Positions 51,698 through 59,312 of a DNA stretch of 64,000 nucleotides are shown here, piece after piece. The DNA comes from Oscillospiraceae bacterium. GTDB taxonomy: Bacteria; Bacillota; Clostridia; Oscillospirales; Acutalibacteraceae. Both the position numbers and the translations under genes were made by a program. Each line of letters begins with the position of its first letter. Position 1 is the stretch's first letter. The notes beneath the pieces are model-generated. The model made no database searches. It worked only from the letters and a program-made list of their open reading frames with translations, and was not told where the DNA came from. Location: positions 160,476 through 224,475 of the forward strand of contig JALCPP010000005.1 of assembly GCA_022650485.1 (NCBI GenBank), written 5' to 3'.

Positions 51698-51743
51698 CAT
51701 TGACGCGGCAGCTAAAATCCGCTGAGTGGATGGGATGAATCAT
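51660..51743 (-). CDS. 27-codon leader ORF upstream of feoB
   Basis: ATG 51743 lies 6 nt behind an excellent GGGAGGGG. The peptide MIHPIHSADFSCRVNEKQGE plus seven more residues ends at a TGA in the loop of the following terminator, and its codons cover the terminator's 5' arm. That layout suits translation-coupled attenuation. His3, His6 and Cys13 could bind metal, but no homology supports this. Confidence 0.4.
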   Translation of the reverse strand: MIHPIHSADFSCRVNEKQGETIFAASR

Positions 51744-52020
51744 GTGGTGCCCCTCCCACTGATGAAACGATGTGATGAATCATTTTATCTTTGAAACGAA
51801 GCGGCGCGCGGTGTTTCGCGGCAGAGCCAATTCCATCATTCTGAAAACAGCTTTTCATTTTTCACGGCGGACTGCTAGAGCCCTGTCAAATTGTTTCACT
51901 AGGCTAATATATGGTTCCAAATCCGAAAATGACACAATTGTTTTCTGCTCCATATTTTGCCGGATCCTTATTTGCGGATGATTACAAGGGGAGACGTGCA
52001 ACGACGGGCAGAAAATGAAA

Positions 52021-52050
52021 TACGGCTCCTGCCGTAAAGCAGGAGCCGTA
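52021..52050 (-). terminator. Terminator after the cold-shock gene
   Basis: TACGGCTCCTGC (52021-52032) and GCAGGAGCCGTA (52039-52050) form a perfect 12-bp stem, with T-rich sequence beyond it on the minus strand. The stretch 51744-52020 holds no recognisable gene. Confidence 0.8.
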
Positions 52051-52096
52051 AATCAGTCTTCTGATACTACTACGAGATTTGCCCCGAAGCAGGAGA

Positions 52097-52306
52097 TTAC
52101 GCTAAACGTACATTTGCTGCGCGCAGTTTGCCGTTACGAGAATCTGTTTCAGTATCGTATACGACCTTCTGGCCTTCTTCCAAAGACTTATAGCCGTCAG
52201 CCTGAATAGCAGAAAAATGCACGAAAACATCTTCTCCGCCATTGTCGTTGGAAATAAATCCGTAGCCTTTGTCTGCATTAAACCATTTTACTGTACCGTT
52301 ATTCAT
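52097..52306 (-). CDS. Cold-shock protein (CspA/CspB family)
   Basis: The 69-residue OB-fold RNA chaperone has RNP1 KGYGFIS and RNP2 DVFVHFSAI, and a start [13 protein letters not shown]. It melts mRNA structure and helps translation in the cold. ATG 52306 has GGAGG 9 nt upstream. The longer frame to 52417 reads through the leader hairpin. The leader is about 120 nt long with a strong stem-loop, suggesting RNA-level control. Confidence 0.96.
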   Translation of the reverse strand: MNNGTVKWFNADKGYGFISNDNGGEDVFVHFSAIQADGYKSLEEGQKVVYDTETDSRNGKLRAANVRLA

Positions 52307-52352
52307 AAATAGGTACCTCCATAAATTTATTTGTATCCACTGTATAAAAAAA

Positions 52353-52404
52353 CTCACATTTTTTGTAAATCTCCACAATGTGAATGACTTACAAAAAATG
52401 TGAG
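52353..52404 (-). promoter_or_regulatory. 16-bp leader hairpin of the cold-shock gene
   Basis: CTCACATTTTTTGTAA (52353-52368) is perfectly complementary to TTACAAAAAATGTGAG (52389-52404), with a 20-nt loop. It lies between the promoter and the ribosome site. The stem lacks a following U-run, so it looks like a stabilising or temperature-responsive leader element. Confidence 0.65.
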
Positions 52405-52432
52405 ACGATTCGTACATTTAGAATACTCACTT

Positions 52433-52461
52433 AATATAACACACTTCCGCAGAAAAAGCAA
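52433..52461 (-). promoter_or_regulatory. Promoter of the cold-shock gene
   Basis: On the minus strand TTGCTT (52461-52456), a 17-bp spacer and TATATT (52438-52433) are present. Confidence 0.65.
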
Positions 52462-52722
52462 TGACATTTTATGGCAAAGTTTAAAATTGTTATTTAGCCA
52501 GTTTGATTGCCAGTGGGACGCAAGCAGGTCTTGTATTCGGTCGGAGCCCGGCACAAAGCGTGTGGCAATCCACCGAAAAGCATAAATGTTGCTTATTTTG
52601 ACAGACTAGAACCCAGCAGTAGCAGCTTCCATGTCTATATGTATCCGCACAGGCAAAGACTGGACCAAACATAACACAAATCCCCTTGCAAGCTTTAAAA
52701 CAGCTAACAAGGGGGCTCTTTC

Positions 52723-53499
52723 TTGTGCTGTCGCTTGGAATGCGGCAACTGGATGATTAACGCGAACCAATTCACCATAGAGAAAGCTGTCGAGGGTGAA
52801 AATCATCCGTCATTTCATGTCAACTGCCGATGTACCACAGCGCCGTACATTGCAGAGGCGGACGATCTAACTGGTTCCCGCATGTCCCGTGATCCGGTGA
52901 CGGGGAAGAGTGTACCGACCACGGCGAGGAACTATGAGGAATGGAAAGCACAGCAGGATAAGAAGTACGGTGCGGGTACAGTGGACAAGGAGCGGAAGAA
53001 AGCACAGAACGAAGCTGCCGATTTTAAACAGTATCAGGGCATGAAATCAATTTTAAAAGAAAATTCTCCGAAATCCTTTGCTGAATTTCAGAATTTGAAG
53101 TATAATAAACTTGGAGAATTTGAGAATCTAAAGCGAACCACCGCCGACCGGAGAATTCAAAACCGTCTTGCTTCCGATGTGCAACTAAAGACCATTGATT
53201 CCGGAAAGCAAGGAAAGCATATCAAAGGGCATAACAATTACATTCTCGGCCGCAGCTATTTGACCATTACCGAAAAAGAAGCACAGCAGCTTGTAGACCG
53301 TTATGCCGGAACCGGCATGATTCAGAGGGACCGCAGTGGCAAGTTTACAAATCGGGAATTGATCACCGCAAACAGGAACGTCGGTGTCAGTATTGACCCG
53401 AAAACTGGAAAAGAAACCGTGACAAACCGATTTTATATTCATTACAGTAAAACCGGAGTTCATATTGTTCCGACACTGAAAGGGGCGGATGAAAAGTGA
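52723..53499 (+). CDS. Prophage remnant: minor head protein C-terminus with Ntox50-type toxin domain
   Basis: The 258-residue frame begins mid-gene. CGNWMINANQF and HPSFHVNCRCTTAPY are the C-terminal Cys/His signature of SPP1 gp7-like minor head proteins, while their ~250-residue N-terminal part is missing. After a charged linker, residues ~150-258 (GKQGKHIKGHNNYILGRSYL ... RFYIHYSKTGVHIVPT) match the polymorphic-toxin Ntox50 domain found at the end of such phage proteins. TTG 52723 with GGGGG upstream is a possible start, but truncation is likely. The next gene overlaps its stop. Confidence 0.8.
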   Translation: MCCRLECGNWMINANQFTIEKAVEGENHPSFHVNCRCTTAPYIAEADDLTGSRMSRDPVTGKSVPTTARNYEEWKAQQDKKYGAGTVDKERKKAQNEAADFKQYQGMKSILKENSPKSFAEFQNLKYNKLGEFENLKRTTADRRIQNRLASDVQLKTIDSGKQGKHIKGHNNYILGRSYLTITEKEAQQLVDRYAGTGMIQRDRSGKFTNRELITANRNVGVSIDPKTGKETVTNRFYIHYSKTGVHIVPTLKGADEK

Positions 53500-53693
53500 A
53501 ATCGTTATCTGAATACTTCCAAAAGAATATCCGCTTGACGGATGTCGATGGAAAGCAATGGTCGGGTCGTGTGGAAACTTGGACACCTGCTATTGACTCT
53601 GAGGACGATGTTGAAGAAATTGGACTCATGACTCCCGGACAGGGCTTGATCGGGTTCAAGCAAACCGAAATTCAGAGCATCACGATCGAATAA
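53496..53693 (+). CDS. Small acidic partner of the Ntox50 protein, candidate immunity or head protein
   Basis: The 65 residues start at GTG 53496, overlapping the preceding stop by GTGA, so translation is coupled. The sequence (LTDVDGKQWSGRVETWTPAIDSEDD, then LIGFKQTEIQSITIE) is acidic and beta-rich. Tight coupling to a toxin-domain gene suggests an immunity protein, but small genes at this place in phage head modules have no proven function. A terminator follows. Confidence 0.65.
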   Translation: MKSLSEYFQKNIRLTDVDGKQWSGRVETWTPAIDSEDDVEEIGLMTPGQGLIGFKQTEIQSITIE

Positions 53694-53728
53694 ATACCGC
53701 CTGCTGAAACGGCACGGCGGTATTTTTA
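53694..53728 (+). terminator. Terminator after the small phage gene
   Basis: ATACCGCC (53694-53701) pairs with GGCGGTAT (53716-53723), followed by TTTTTATG. Confidence 0.75.
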
Positions 53729-53866
53729 TGTTCAGATATGGAGCGTCCCGCCATCCGGCAGGGCGTTTTTTCATACAAAAACTTAACCGTTCGCCCGGAA
53801 AACAATAGGCGAGCCGTAATGCGGGGACTGGCCCGATAAAAAGGATAGCGGCAGAAAGGTACCACA

Positions 53867-54031
53867 ATGTTAGACTGGCTTAAAGCAATTCTCGGCGACG
53901 CCTATACCGACGACATCGACAAAAAGGTTTCTGCCGAAATCGGCAAAGGCTTCGTTTCCAGGGCAGACTTCAATACTACGAATGAAGCAAAAAAGTCCCT
54001 TTGTTCTGACCTGCATTTTTTTGATTTTTAG
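53867..54031 (+). pseudogene. Truncated phage scaffolding protein (GP20-like) gene
   Basis: ATG 53867 opens a 54-codon frame. Its first ~43 residues (LDWLKAILGDAYTDDIDKKV, EIGKGFVSRADFN) match the N-terminus of phage GP20-type scaffold proteins, normally about 180 residues. It then turns into unrelated sequence and stops at 54029-54031. Its place after the minor head gene is the normal order of a siphophage head module, so this is a deletion remnant of a prophage. Confidence 0.75.
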
Positions 54032-54062
54032 TCATTTATAGCTATGTTTTATCATGAATTTG

Positions 54063-54112
54063 GAAAAATAAAAACCGCACGAAACAACCGAAAAATGGCT
54101 GTGTCATGCGGT
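54063..54112 (-). terminator. Terminator of the CAT-anticodon tRNA
   Basis: ACCGCA (54074-54079) pairs with TGCGGT (54107-54112), with further inner pairing, and a T-rich run follows on the minus strand (54073-54063). Confidence 0.7.
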
Positions 54113-54119
54113 CTTTCTT

Positions 54120-54196
54120 TGGTGGGCCATCAGGGACTCGAACCTTGGACCGACCGGTTATGAGCCGGTTGCTCTAACCAACTGAGCTAATGGCCC
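54120..54196 (-). tRNA. tRNA with CAT anticodon, probably tRNA-Ile2 (lysidine-modified), else elongator Met
   Basis: The 77-nt cloverleaf has acceptor GGGCCAT/ATGGCCC, D-arm GCTCAGTTGGTTAGAGC, anticodon stem ACCGG/CCGGT with loop CTCATAA (anticodon at 54162-54160), and encoded CCA at 54122-54120. The CTCATAA loop resembles Firmicutes tRNA-Ile2 more than TTCATAC of elongator Met. TilS, the enzyme that modifies Ile2, is also encoded here. The T-stem has one A-C mismatch (CAAGG/CCCTG). The phage remnant lies against its 3' end. Confidence 0.9.
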
Positions 54197-54420
54197 GTAC
54201 ATAATAAAAAATGTGCGGTTTCAATACAGTGAACACGTATCAAGCTCAAATATTATATCATGTTCAATGTGGAATTGCAACAAAAGCGTATGATAAATAA
54301 AATGCATTTGAATATTTACAGATATATGAAAAAAATGGTATAGTTAATATATCATGATCCGTAAGATATAAGGTAAAAGTAAGTTGACGCCGCCAAGTGA
54401 TTTGGTAAGAGAGGTACTTC

Positions 54421-54690
54421 ATGAAAATTGTTAATGTGACGGAAGGGCTTGTAGAGCAGAAGCTGGACGAGGTAATTAATATGCTTGACTGCTGCAAATG
54501 CGAACAATGCAGGGCAGATATTATCTCGTGCGCACTTAATAAGCTTACTCCTAAATATGTGAATACAGATATTGGCAAGGCTTATGTGAAACTGGATTCA
54601 ATGTCCCCTCAATTTGAGGTGGACCTTCTGACTGCTTTGTTTGAAGCGGTTGACAAAGTGAAGAAAAATCCGCGGCATCATCAGGATTGA
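54421..54690 (+). CDS. comFB: ComFB-like protein
   Basis: The 89-residue protein matches the late-competence ComFB family: LVEQKLDEVI, then the cysteine cluster CCKCEQCRADIISCALNKLTPKYV (split as CCKCEQCRADII and SCALNKLTPKYV), which probably binds zinc. In Bacillus it lies in the comF operon with unclear function. Here it stands alone behind AGAGG. Its last 10 nt overlap the convergent sdaAA gene. Confidence 0.88.
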   Translation: MKIVNVTEGLVEQKLDEVINMLDCCKCEQCRADIISCALNKLTPKYVNTDIGKAYVKLDSMSPQFEVDLLTALFEAVDKVKKNPRHHQD

Positions 54691-54711
54691 TGACTGCCGT
54701 GGATTTTTTTT
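54667..54711 (+). terminator. Terminator built into the overlapping ends of comFB and sdaAA
   Basis: AATCCGCGGCATCATCA (54667-54683) faces TGATGACTGCCGTGGATT (54688-54705), with small mismatches, followed by T8 (54704-54711). The stem lies in coding sequence of both convergent genes. Confidence 0.75.
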
Positions 54712-55562
54712 GCCGCAGCGATTCCGGTGGGGGTTGCCGCCAGTCCGCCGGTGCCTGTTTCTTTTAAAGAGGCGGGCAGTTTGTCTCCAACTTCCCGCAT
54801 GGCATCGATCACTTCATCCGGGGGGATGGCGCTTCCAATTCCCGCAAGAGCCATATCCGCACAGCTGATTGCGTTGACGGCACCGATCACATTCCTTTTA
54901 ACACAGGGAATTTCAACCAGACCAGCAACCGGGTCGCATACCAAACCGAGCAGATTCATCAATGCCATGGCGCAGGCATCGGCGCTCTGCTGTGCCGTTC
55001 CGTTCTTCAGGCTGACGAGTGCCGCGGCCGCCATGGCGGAAGCCGACCCGATTTCTGCCTGACAGCCGCCCTCTGCCCCTGAAATCGAGGCGCGCGAAGC
55101 AATAATTTGTCCGAATCCTGCCGCGATAAAAAGCGCCGCGGTGATTTCTTGATCGCTGGTTTTATTTTCTTTTGCAAATGGAATCAAGACGGCGGGCAGA
55201 ACGCCGCAGGAACCGGCAGTCGGCGCCGCGACGATTCGCTTCATACAAGCGTTGCTTTCTCCCATGCGCAGTGCCTGTGCAATGACATCTGACAGGTATG
55301 CCCCTGCGATGCCGGCTCCCTTTTCAGCGTACTGATGCATCTTTTCCCCGTCTCCGCCGACCAGTCCGCTCTTGGAACGCACTGCGGGGCTGTACCCCGA
55401 GTCCGCCGATTGCATCGCTGCCCACAGTGTACCCATCTGCCGCTGGGACTCTTCTTTGCTGGCGCCGCGGTCTTTCGTGTCCTCGTTCATAATGACTTTC
55501 CAAAGCGGAAGATTTTGTTCCGCTGCTGCCGCTAAGAGTTGTTTCACCGATGTAAATGCCAT
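54681..55562 (-). CDS. sdaAA: L-serine dehydratase, iron-sulfur-dependent, alpha subunit
   Basis: The 293-residue catalytic subunit of the two-subunit [4Fe-4S] enzyme converts L-serine to pyruvate and ammonia. Cluster cysteines are in TAGSCGVLPAVLIPFA, LVCDPVAGLVEIPCVKRN, and the SGAEGGCQAEIGSA segment is diagnostic. GGAGG precedes the ATG. The beta subunit gene lies 12 nt upstream, so the two form an operon. Confidence 0.95.
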   Translation of the reverse strand: MAFTSVKQLLAAAAEQNLPLWKVIMNEDTKDRGASKEESQRQMGTLWAAMQSADSGYSPAVRSKSGLVGGDGEKMHQYAEKGAGIAGAYLSDVIAQALRMGESNACMKRIVAAPTAGSCGVLPAVLIPFAKENKTSDQEITAALFIAAGFGQIIASRASISGAEGGCQAEIGSASAMAAAALVSLKNGTAQQSADACAMALMNLLGLVCDPVAGLVEIPCVKRNVIGAVNAISCADMALAGIGSAIPPDEVIDAMREVGDKLPASLKETGTGGLAATPTGIAAAKKIHGSHQS

Positions 55563-55574
55563 TTATGTCCTCCG

Positions 55575-56240
55575 CTATGATTCGTCAAGATTCAGATAAG
55601 TCACTTTAATAATGCCGTCTTCTTTTGCAAGCGATGCAAGCGGCTCCGCTGGAATGGGCTGGTCACATTCCAGCACCATAACCGCGTATCCGCCCCGCAC
55701 ATTCCGGTAGAGCTGCATGGTGGCAATGTTGACCGCACAGCGGTTCAAAAGTGCCGTTACCTGAGCCACGTGTCCCGGTTGATCCAGATTATGGACGATC
55801 AACGTTGGGCAGTCGCCGGAAAAATTCGTTTCAATTCCGTCAATTCTGCAAATGCGGATGCGTCCGCCGCCCAGTGATGAGGCGACGACCTCTAAAGTTT
55901 TTCCACTTTTTCCGGCAACATGCAGCATCACGGTGTTGGGGTGGACGTTGCGCAGGACAACGGAACCGGTCTGAAATTTCATCCCATGCTCATGGGCGCA
56001 TTGAAAACTGGACGGAATTTTCTCATCATCCGGTTTCATTCCAAGAAGTCCGGCAACCAGAGCGCGGTCAGTACCGTGTCCTTCTCCGGTTGCGGCAAAA
56101 GATCCGTGCAGCAGCATTTCGGCTTGTGCGACCGGTTCCCCAAGCAGCTTTCTCGTAACCAGCCCGATGCGCACGGCTCCGGCGGTGTGGGAACTGGACG
56201 GTCCGACCATAATCGGCCCCATAATATCAAAAAGGTTCAT
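55575..56240 (-). CDS. sdaAB: L-serine dehydratase, iron-sulfur-dependent, beta subunit
   Basis: The 221 residues begin MNLFDIMGPIMVGPSSSHTAGAVRIG, the serine-binding signature SSSHTAG of the beta domain. The C-terminal ACT-like domain (TLIVHNLDQPGHVAQVTALL ... AVMVLECDQPI) is probably regulatory. ATG 56240 is chosen, with GGAAAGG upstream. The frame back to 56330 has no family support. Confidence 0.94.
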   Translation of the reverse strand: MNLFDIMGPIMVGPSSSHTAGAVRIGLVTRKLLGEPVAQAEMLLHGSFAATGEGHGTDRALVAGLLGMKPDDEKIPSSFQCAHEHGMKFQTGSVVLRNVHPNTVMLHVAGKSGKTLEVVASSLGGGRIRICRIDGIETNFSGDCPTLIVHNLDQPGHVAQVTALLNRCAVNIATMQLYRNVRGGYAVMVLECDQPIPAEPLASLAKEDGIIKVTYLNLDES

Positions 56241-56577
56241 TTGTTTTTCTGCCTTTCCAAGAGGAGGGGCCAAACTGCCTCGATTAATCCGGCAGCAGTA
56301 TGCCCCTTTTCTGACAATATTTATTATCATACCACATACGGCTGGAAAATAAATCGGAAGGCGGAAATCTTTGCCGGAAACTTCAGTACCTTGTCTGCTT
56401 TAACCGACAACCGGGAATTTTGTGGCACACGATGGGCAAAACAGAGTTGAAAAACTGCGGGCACGGGTGTGAAGATTCGGATTATGCGCTGTAAAATGAC
56501 TTTTTAAACGGGGTGTGGCAAGAACAGATCAACAGAAGCATATGGGTTTAACAAATAAAAGCAAGGAGGAACTAATC
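56241..56577. other. Intergenic region between sdaAB and the UPF0145 gene
   Basis: No coding signal beyond short chance frames. It must hold the divergent promoters, but none matches consensus well enough to place with confidence. Confidence 0.4.
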
Positions 56578-56898
56578 ATGATTAGTACGACGACACCTTC
56601 GATTGATGGCAAAAAAATTCTGGAGTACAAGGGGATTGTATTTGGCGAAGTGATTTCCGGTGTGGATTTTCTCAAGGATTTTGCGGCGGGCCTGTCCAAT
56701 ATTTTCGGTGGGCGTTCCGGAACCTATGAAGAAGAACTGATTCAGGCTAGAGAAAACGCAATTGCAGAAATGGAGCAGCGGGCCGCGAATCTTGGCGCAA
56801 ACGCTGTGGTTGGAGTTAAAATGGACTATGAGGTGCTTGGCTCAAATAACGGTATGCTGATGGTGACGGCATCCGGAACAGCAGTAAGGCTGGAATAA
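56578..56898 (+). CDS. UPF0145 (YbjQ) family protein
   Basis: The 106-residue protein is of the YbjQ/UPF0145 family: [40 protein letters not shown], then [20 protein letters not shown]. The family forms pentameric beta-rich assemblies and was once proposed to bind heavy metals. The function is unproven. ATG 56578 lies behind AAGGAGG. The in-frame ATG at 56515 has no site. Confidence 0.88.
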   Translation: MISTTTPSIDGKKILEYKGIVFGEVISGVDFLKDFAAGLSNIFGGRSGTYEEELIQARENAIAEMEQRAANLGANAVVGVKMDYEVLGSNNGMLMVTASGTAVRLE

Positions 56899-56976
56899 GG
56901 CCGCAGAAAAGCGAATTTTTTTCTGCATTTTCCCCATACTAGTTTTAGCTTTTTTAGCTTTCAGGGGGAATGCAGA

Positions 56977-57747
56977 GTGGAAAAGCAAAGAAAAAAGCGC
57001 AAATATTTTCTGCCTTTTTTGGGGGCTTTTGTTTCATTATTTGTCTTTTTTGTATGCTGTGTGATTTTGTTTCTAGAGATTTATGCTTATCGTGACGGCA
57101 GGGAGAAGGCGGCAAATGCGGGTGCCGCATCTTCTGCCGTTTCTTCCGGGCGGTCGTCCCCACAGTCTTCTGCAGGGGCTTCCTCTGCTGCGGCTATTGC
57201 CGTTACAGATCAGAACCTGATTCTGGTCAACTACAGCCACAAACTGCCGGACGGGTATCTGCCGGACCTCGTTTCTGTCTACGGGGTGCAGCTAAACCGG
57301 CGGGCTGCGGCGGCATACCAAAAAATGAACAGTGCCGCGGCTTCCGACGGGATTTCTCTGTGGATTTCTTCCGCATACCGCAGTGTCGAAAGACAGGAGG
57401 AACTGTTTCGGCAGGAAATTGCGGATTACTCAAAGTCGTATTCATCGCAGGGAGAGGCTCAGGCTTATGCGGAACAATCGGTTGCCCGCCCCGGGTACAG
57501 CGAGCACGCTACCGGTCTGGCTATGGATTTGAACGGAGTCCGGAACGACTTTGATGAAATGCCGGCTTTTCAGTGGCTGTCGGAACACGCGCAGGATTAC
57601 GGGTTTATTCTGCGATATCCCAAGGACAAGCAGAATATCACAAAAATCAAATATGAGCCGTGGCATTACCGTTATGTAGGCGTTGAACATGCGCAAAGCA
57701 TGAAAGAGAAGAACCTCTGTTTGGAAGAATACCTTGATTTACGGTAA
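56977..57747 (+). CDS. Membrane-anchored D-Ala-D-Ala carboxypeptidase (VanY/M15B type)
   Basis: The 256 residues start at GTG 56977 behind AGGGGG. A basic start and a transmembrane segment (residues ~10-35) are followed by a Ser/Ala-rich linker, then the zinc peptidase domain. Zinc ligands are in SEHATGLAMDL (H and D) and EPWHYRYVG (H), with SSAYRS upstream. It would trim the D-Ala end of peptidoglycan stem peptides outside the membrane. No van resistance genes are near, so housekeeping wall remodelling is likely. Confidence 0.9.
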   Translation: MEKQRKKRKYFLPFLGAFVSLFVFFVCCVILFLEIYAYRDGREKAANAGAASSAVSSGRSSPQSSAGASSAAAIAVTDQNLILVNYSHKLPDGYLPDLVSVYGVQLNRRAAAAYQKMNSAAASDGISLWISSAYRSVERQEELFRQEIADYSKSYSSQGEAQAYAEQSVARPGYSEHATGLAMDLNGVRNDFDEMPAFQWLSEHAQDYGFILRYPKDKQNITKIKYEPWHYRYVGVEHAQSMKEKNLCLEEYLDLR

Positions 57748-57763
57748 AAAAGGGAGGCACTGA

Positions 57764-57792
57764 TTGATTATCCCGCCGAAATTTGGTATAAT
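57764..57792 (+). promoter_or_regulatory. Promoter of the gltX-glnS operon
   Basis: TTGATT (57764-57769), a 17-bp spacer and a perfect TATAAT (57787-57792) lie about 50 nt before gltX. The leader is too short for a T-box. Confidence 0.85.
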
Positions 57793-57842
57793 CTACAATC
57801 AGAATCTTTATATAACGCAGCAATACGGCAGGAGGGTATCTG

Positions 57843-59312
57843 ATGCAGCAAAAAGTCAGGACAAGGTTTGCTCCCAGTCCGACCGGAATTATGCATGTCG
57901 GTAATCTGAGGACGGCACTGTTTGAATATTTAATTGCAAAATCGAACAGCGGGGATTTTATTCTCCGCATTGAAGACACGGACCGTGAACGCTATGTGGA
58001 AGGCGCGCTGGAGGTTATTTACCGCACGCTTAAAATGGTCGGCTTGAAACACGATGAAGGGCCGGATATTGGCGGAGACTGCGGTCCCTATGTGCAGAGT
58101 GAACGGAAAGATTTGTACCGTAAATACGCGGAACAGCTGGTGTCGGAAGGGAAGGCTTACCGTTGCTTTTGCTCTAAGGAACGCTTGGAATCCCTGCATG
58201 AATCCAAGCAGTTAAACGGCGGCGGCTATGACCGCCATTGCCGGAATCTTCCGCAAGAAGAAGTGGAACGGCTTTTGGCTGCCGGAACGCCTTATGTAAT
58301 CCGGCAGAAAATGCCGATTGAGGGTTCCACCACATTTGACGATGTGGTTTACGGCCCGATTACGATTGAAAACAAGGAGCTGGAGGATCAGATCCTGTTA
58401 AAATCCGACGGGTACCCGACTTATAACTTTGCAAATGTTATCGACGATCACTTGATGAAGATTACTCATGTTGTGCGCGGCTGTGAGTATCTTTCGTCAA
58501 CACCGAAGTATAATCTTCTTTATGAAGCATTTGGCTGGGAAGTACCAACTTATGTGCATCTTCCGCTGATTATGGGCAAAAATGCAGACGGAAGTGTTTC
58601 AAAACTGTCGAAGCGGCACGGTTCCACCGGCTTTCAGGACCTGATTGCAGAAGGCTACCTGGCAAGGGCGATTGTGAATTACATAGCCCTGCTTGGCTGG
58701 TGCCCGAAAGATAACCGGGAGCTGTTTACACTTGACGAACTGACCGAGCATTTTTCTATTGACGGTATCAGTAAATCGCCGGCCGTGTTCGATTATGACA
58801 AATTGCTCTGGTTCAATGGCGAAGTCATTCGCGCAATGCCGGAGGAAGAATTCCTTCAGAATGCGATGCCGTATTTCCGCCAGTTGTTTCCGCAGGGCGA
58901 GTACCGGTGGGATGTTCTGGCGGGTGTTCTGCAGCCGCGTGTGACGAAATTCCGCGATATTCCGGAGATGATCGGGTTCTTAAAGACACTGCCAGAATAT
59001 CCGGCGGAGTATTTTATTAATAAAAAGAGCAAAACCAACCTGGAAAATTCGGCGGAGATGCTGACAGCCGCCATCCAGAAGCTGGAGTTACTGAGTGACT
59101 GGTCGCCCGATTCCCTTCACGATGTGTTGATTGGGCTTGCGCAGGAGCTTGAAGTAAAGAACGGAAAACTGCTTTGGCCCGTACGCATTGCGGCGGCCGG
59201 AATGAAGGTAACGCCCGGCGGCGCGATGGAGATTCTTAGCTTTTTGGGCAAAGACGAGTCTTTGCGCCGTTTGAAAGCAGGGCTGGAAAAACTGAATAAG
59301 GAGTCGGTATGA
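57843..59312 (+). CDS. gltX: Glutamyl-tRNA synthetase
   Basis: This 489-residue class I synthetase has the HIGH-type motif [16 protein letters not shown] near the start and the KMSKS-type KLSKRHG (about residue 257). [14 protein letters not shown] is characteristic of GltX. It charges tRNA-Glu. Because a glutaminyl-tRNA synthetase gene overlaps its end, this enzyme may not need to misacylate tRNA-Gln. Confidence 0.96.
   Translation: MQQKVRTRFAPSPTGIMHVGNLRTALFEYLIAKSNSGDFILRIEDTDRERYVEGALEVIYRTLKMVGLKHDEGPDIGGDCGPYVQSERKDLYRKYAEQLVSEGKAYRCFCSKERLESLHESKQLNGGGYDRHCRNLPQEEVERLLAAGTPYVIRQKMPIEGSTTFDDVVYGPITIENKELEDQILLKSDGYPTYNFANVIDDHLMKITHVVRGCEYLSSTPKYNLLYEAFGWEVPTYVHLPLIMGKNADGSVSKLSKRHGSTGFQDLIAEGYLARAIVNYIALLGWCPKDNRELFTLDELTEHFSIDGISKSPAVFDYDKLLWFNGEVIRAMPEEEFLQNAMPYFRQLFPQGEYRWDVLAGVLQPRVTKFRDIPEMIGFLKTLPEYPAEYFINKKSKTNLENSAEMLTAAIQKLELLSDWSPDSLHDVLIGLAQELEVKNGKLLWPVRIAAAGMKVTPGGAMEILSFLGKDESLRRLKAGLEKLNKESV

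Noticed and set aside
51772..51981. 69-codon ORF between feoB and the cold-shock gene as a possible feoA
   Set aside because: It lies on the opposite strand, has no SH3-like FeoA pattern and no ribosome site.
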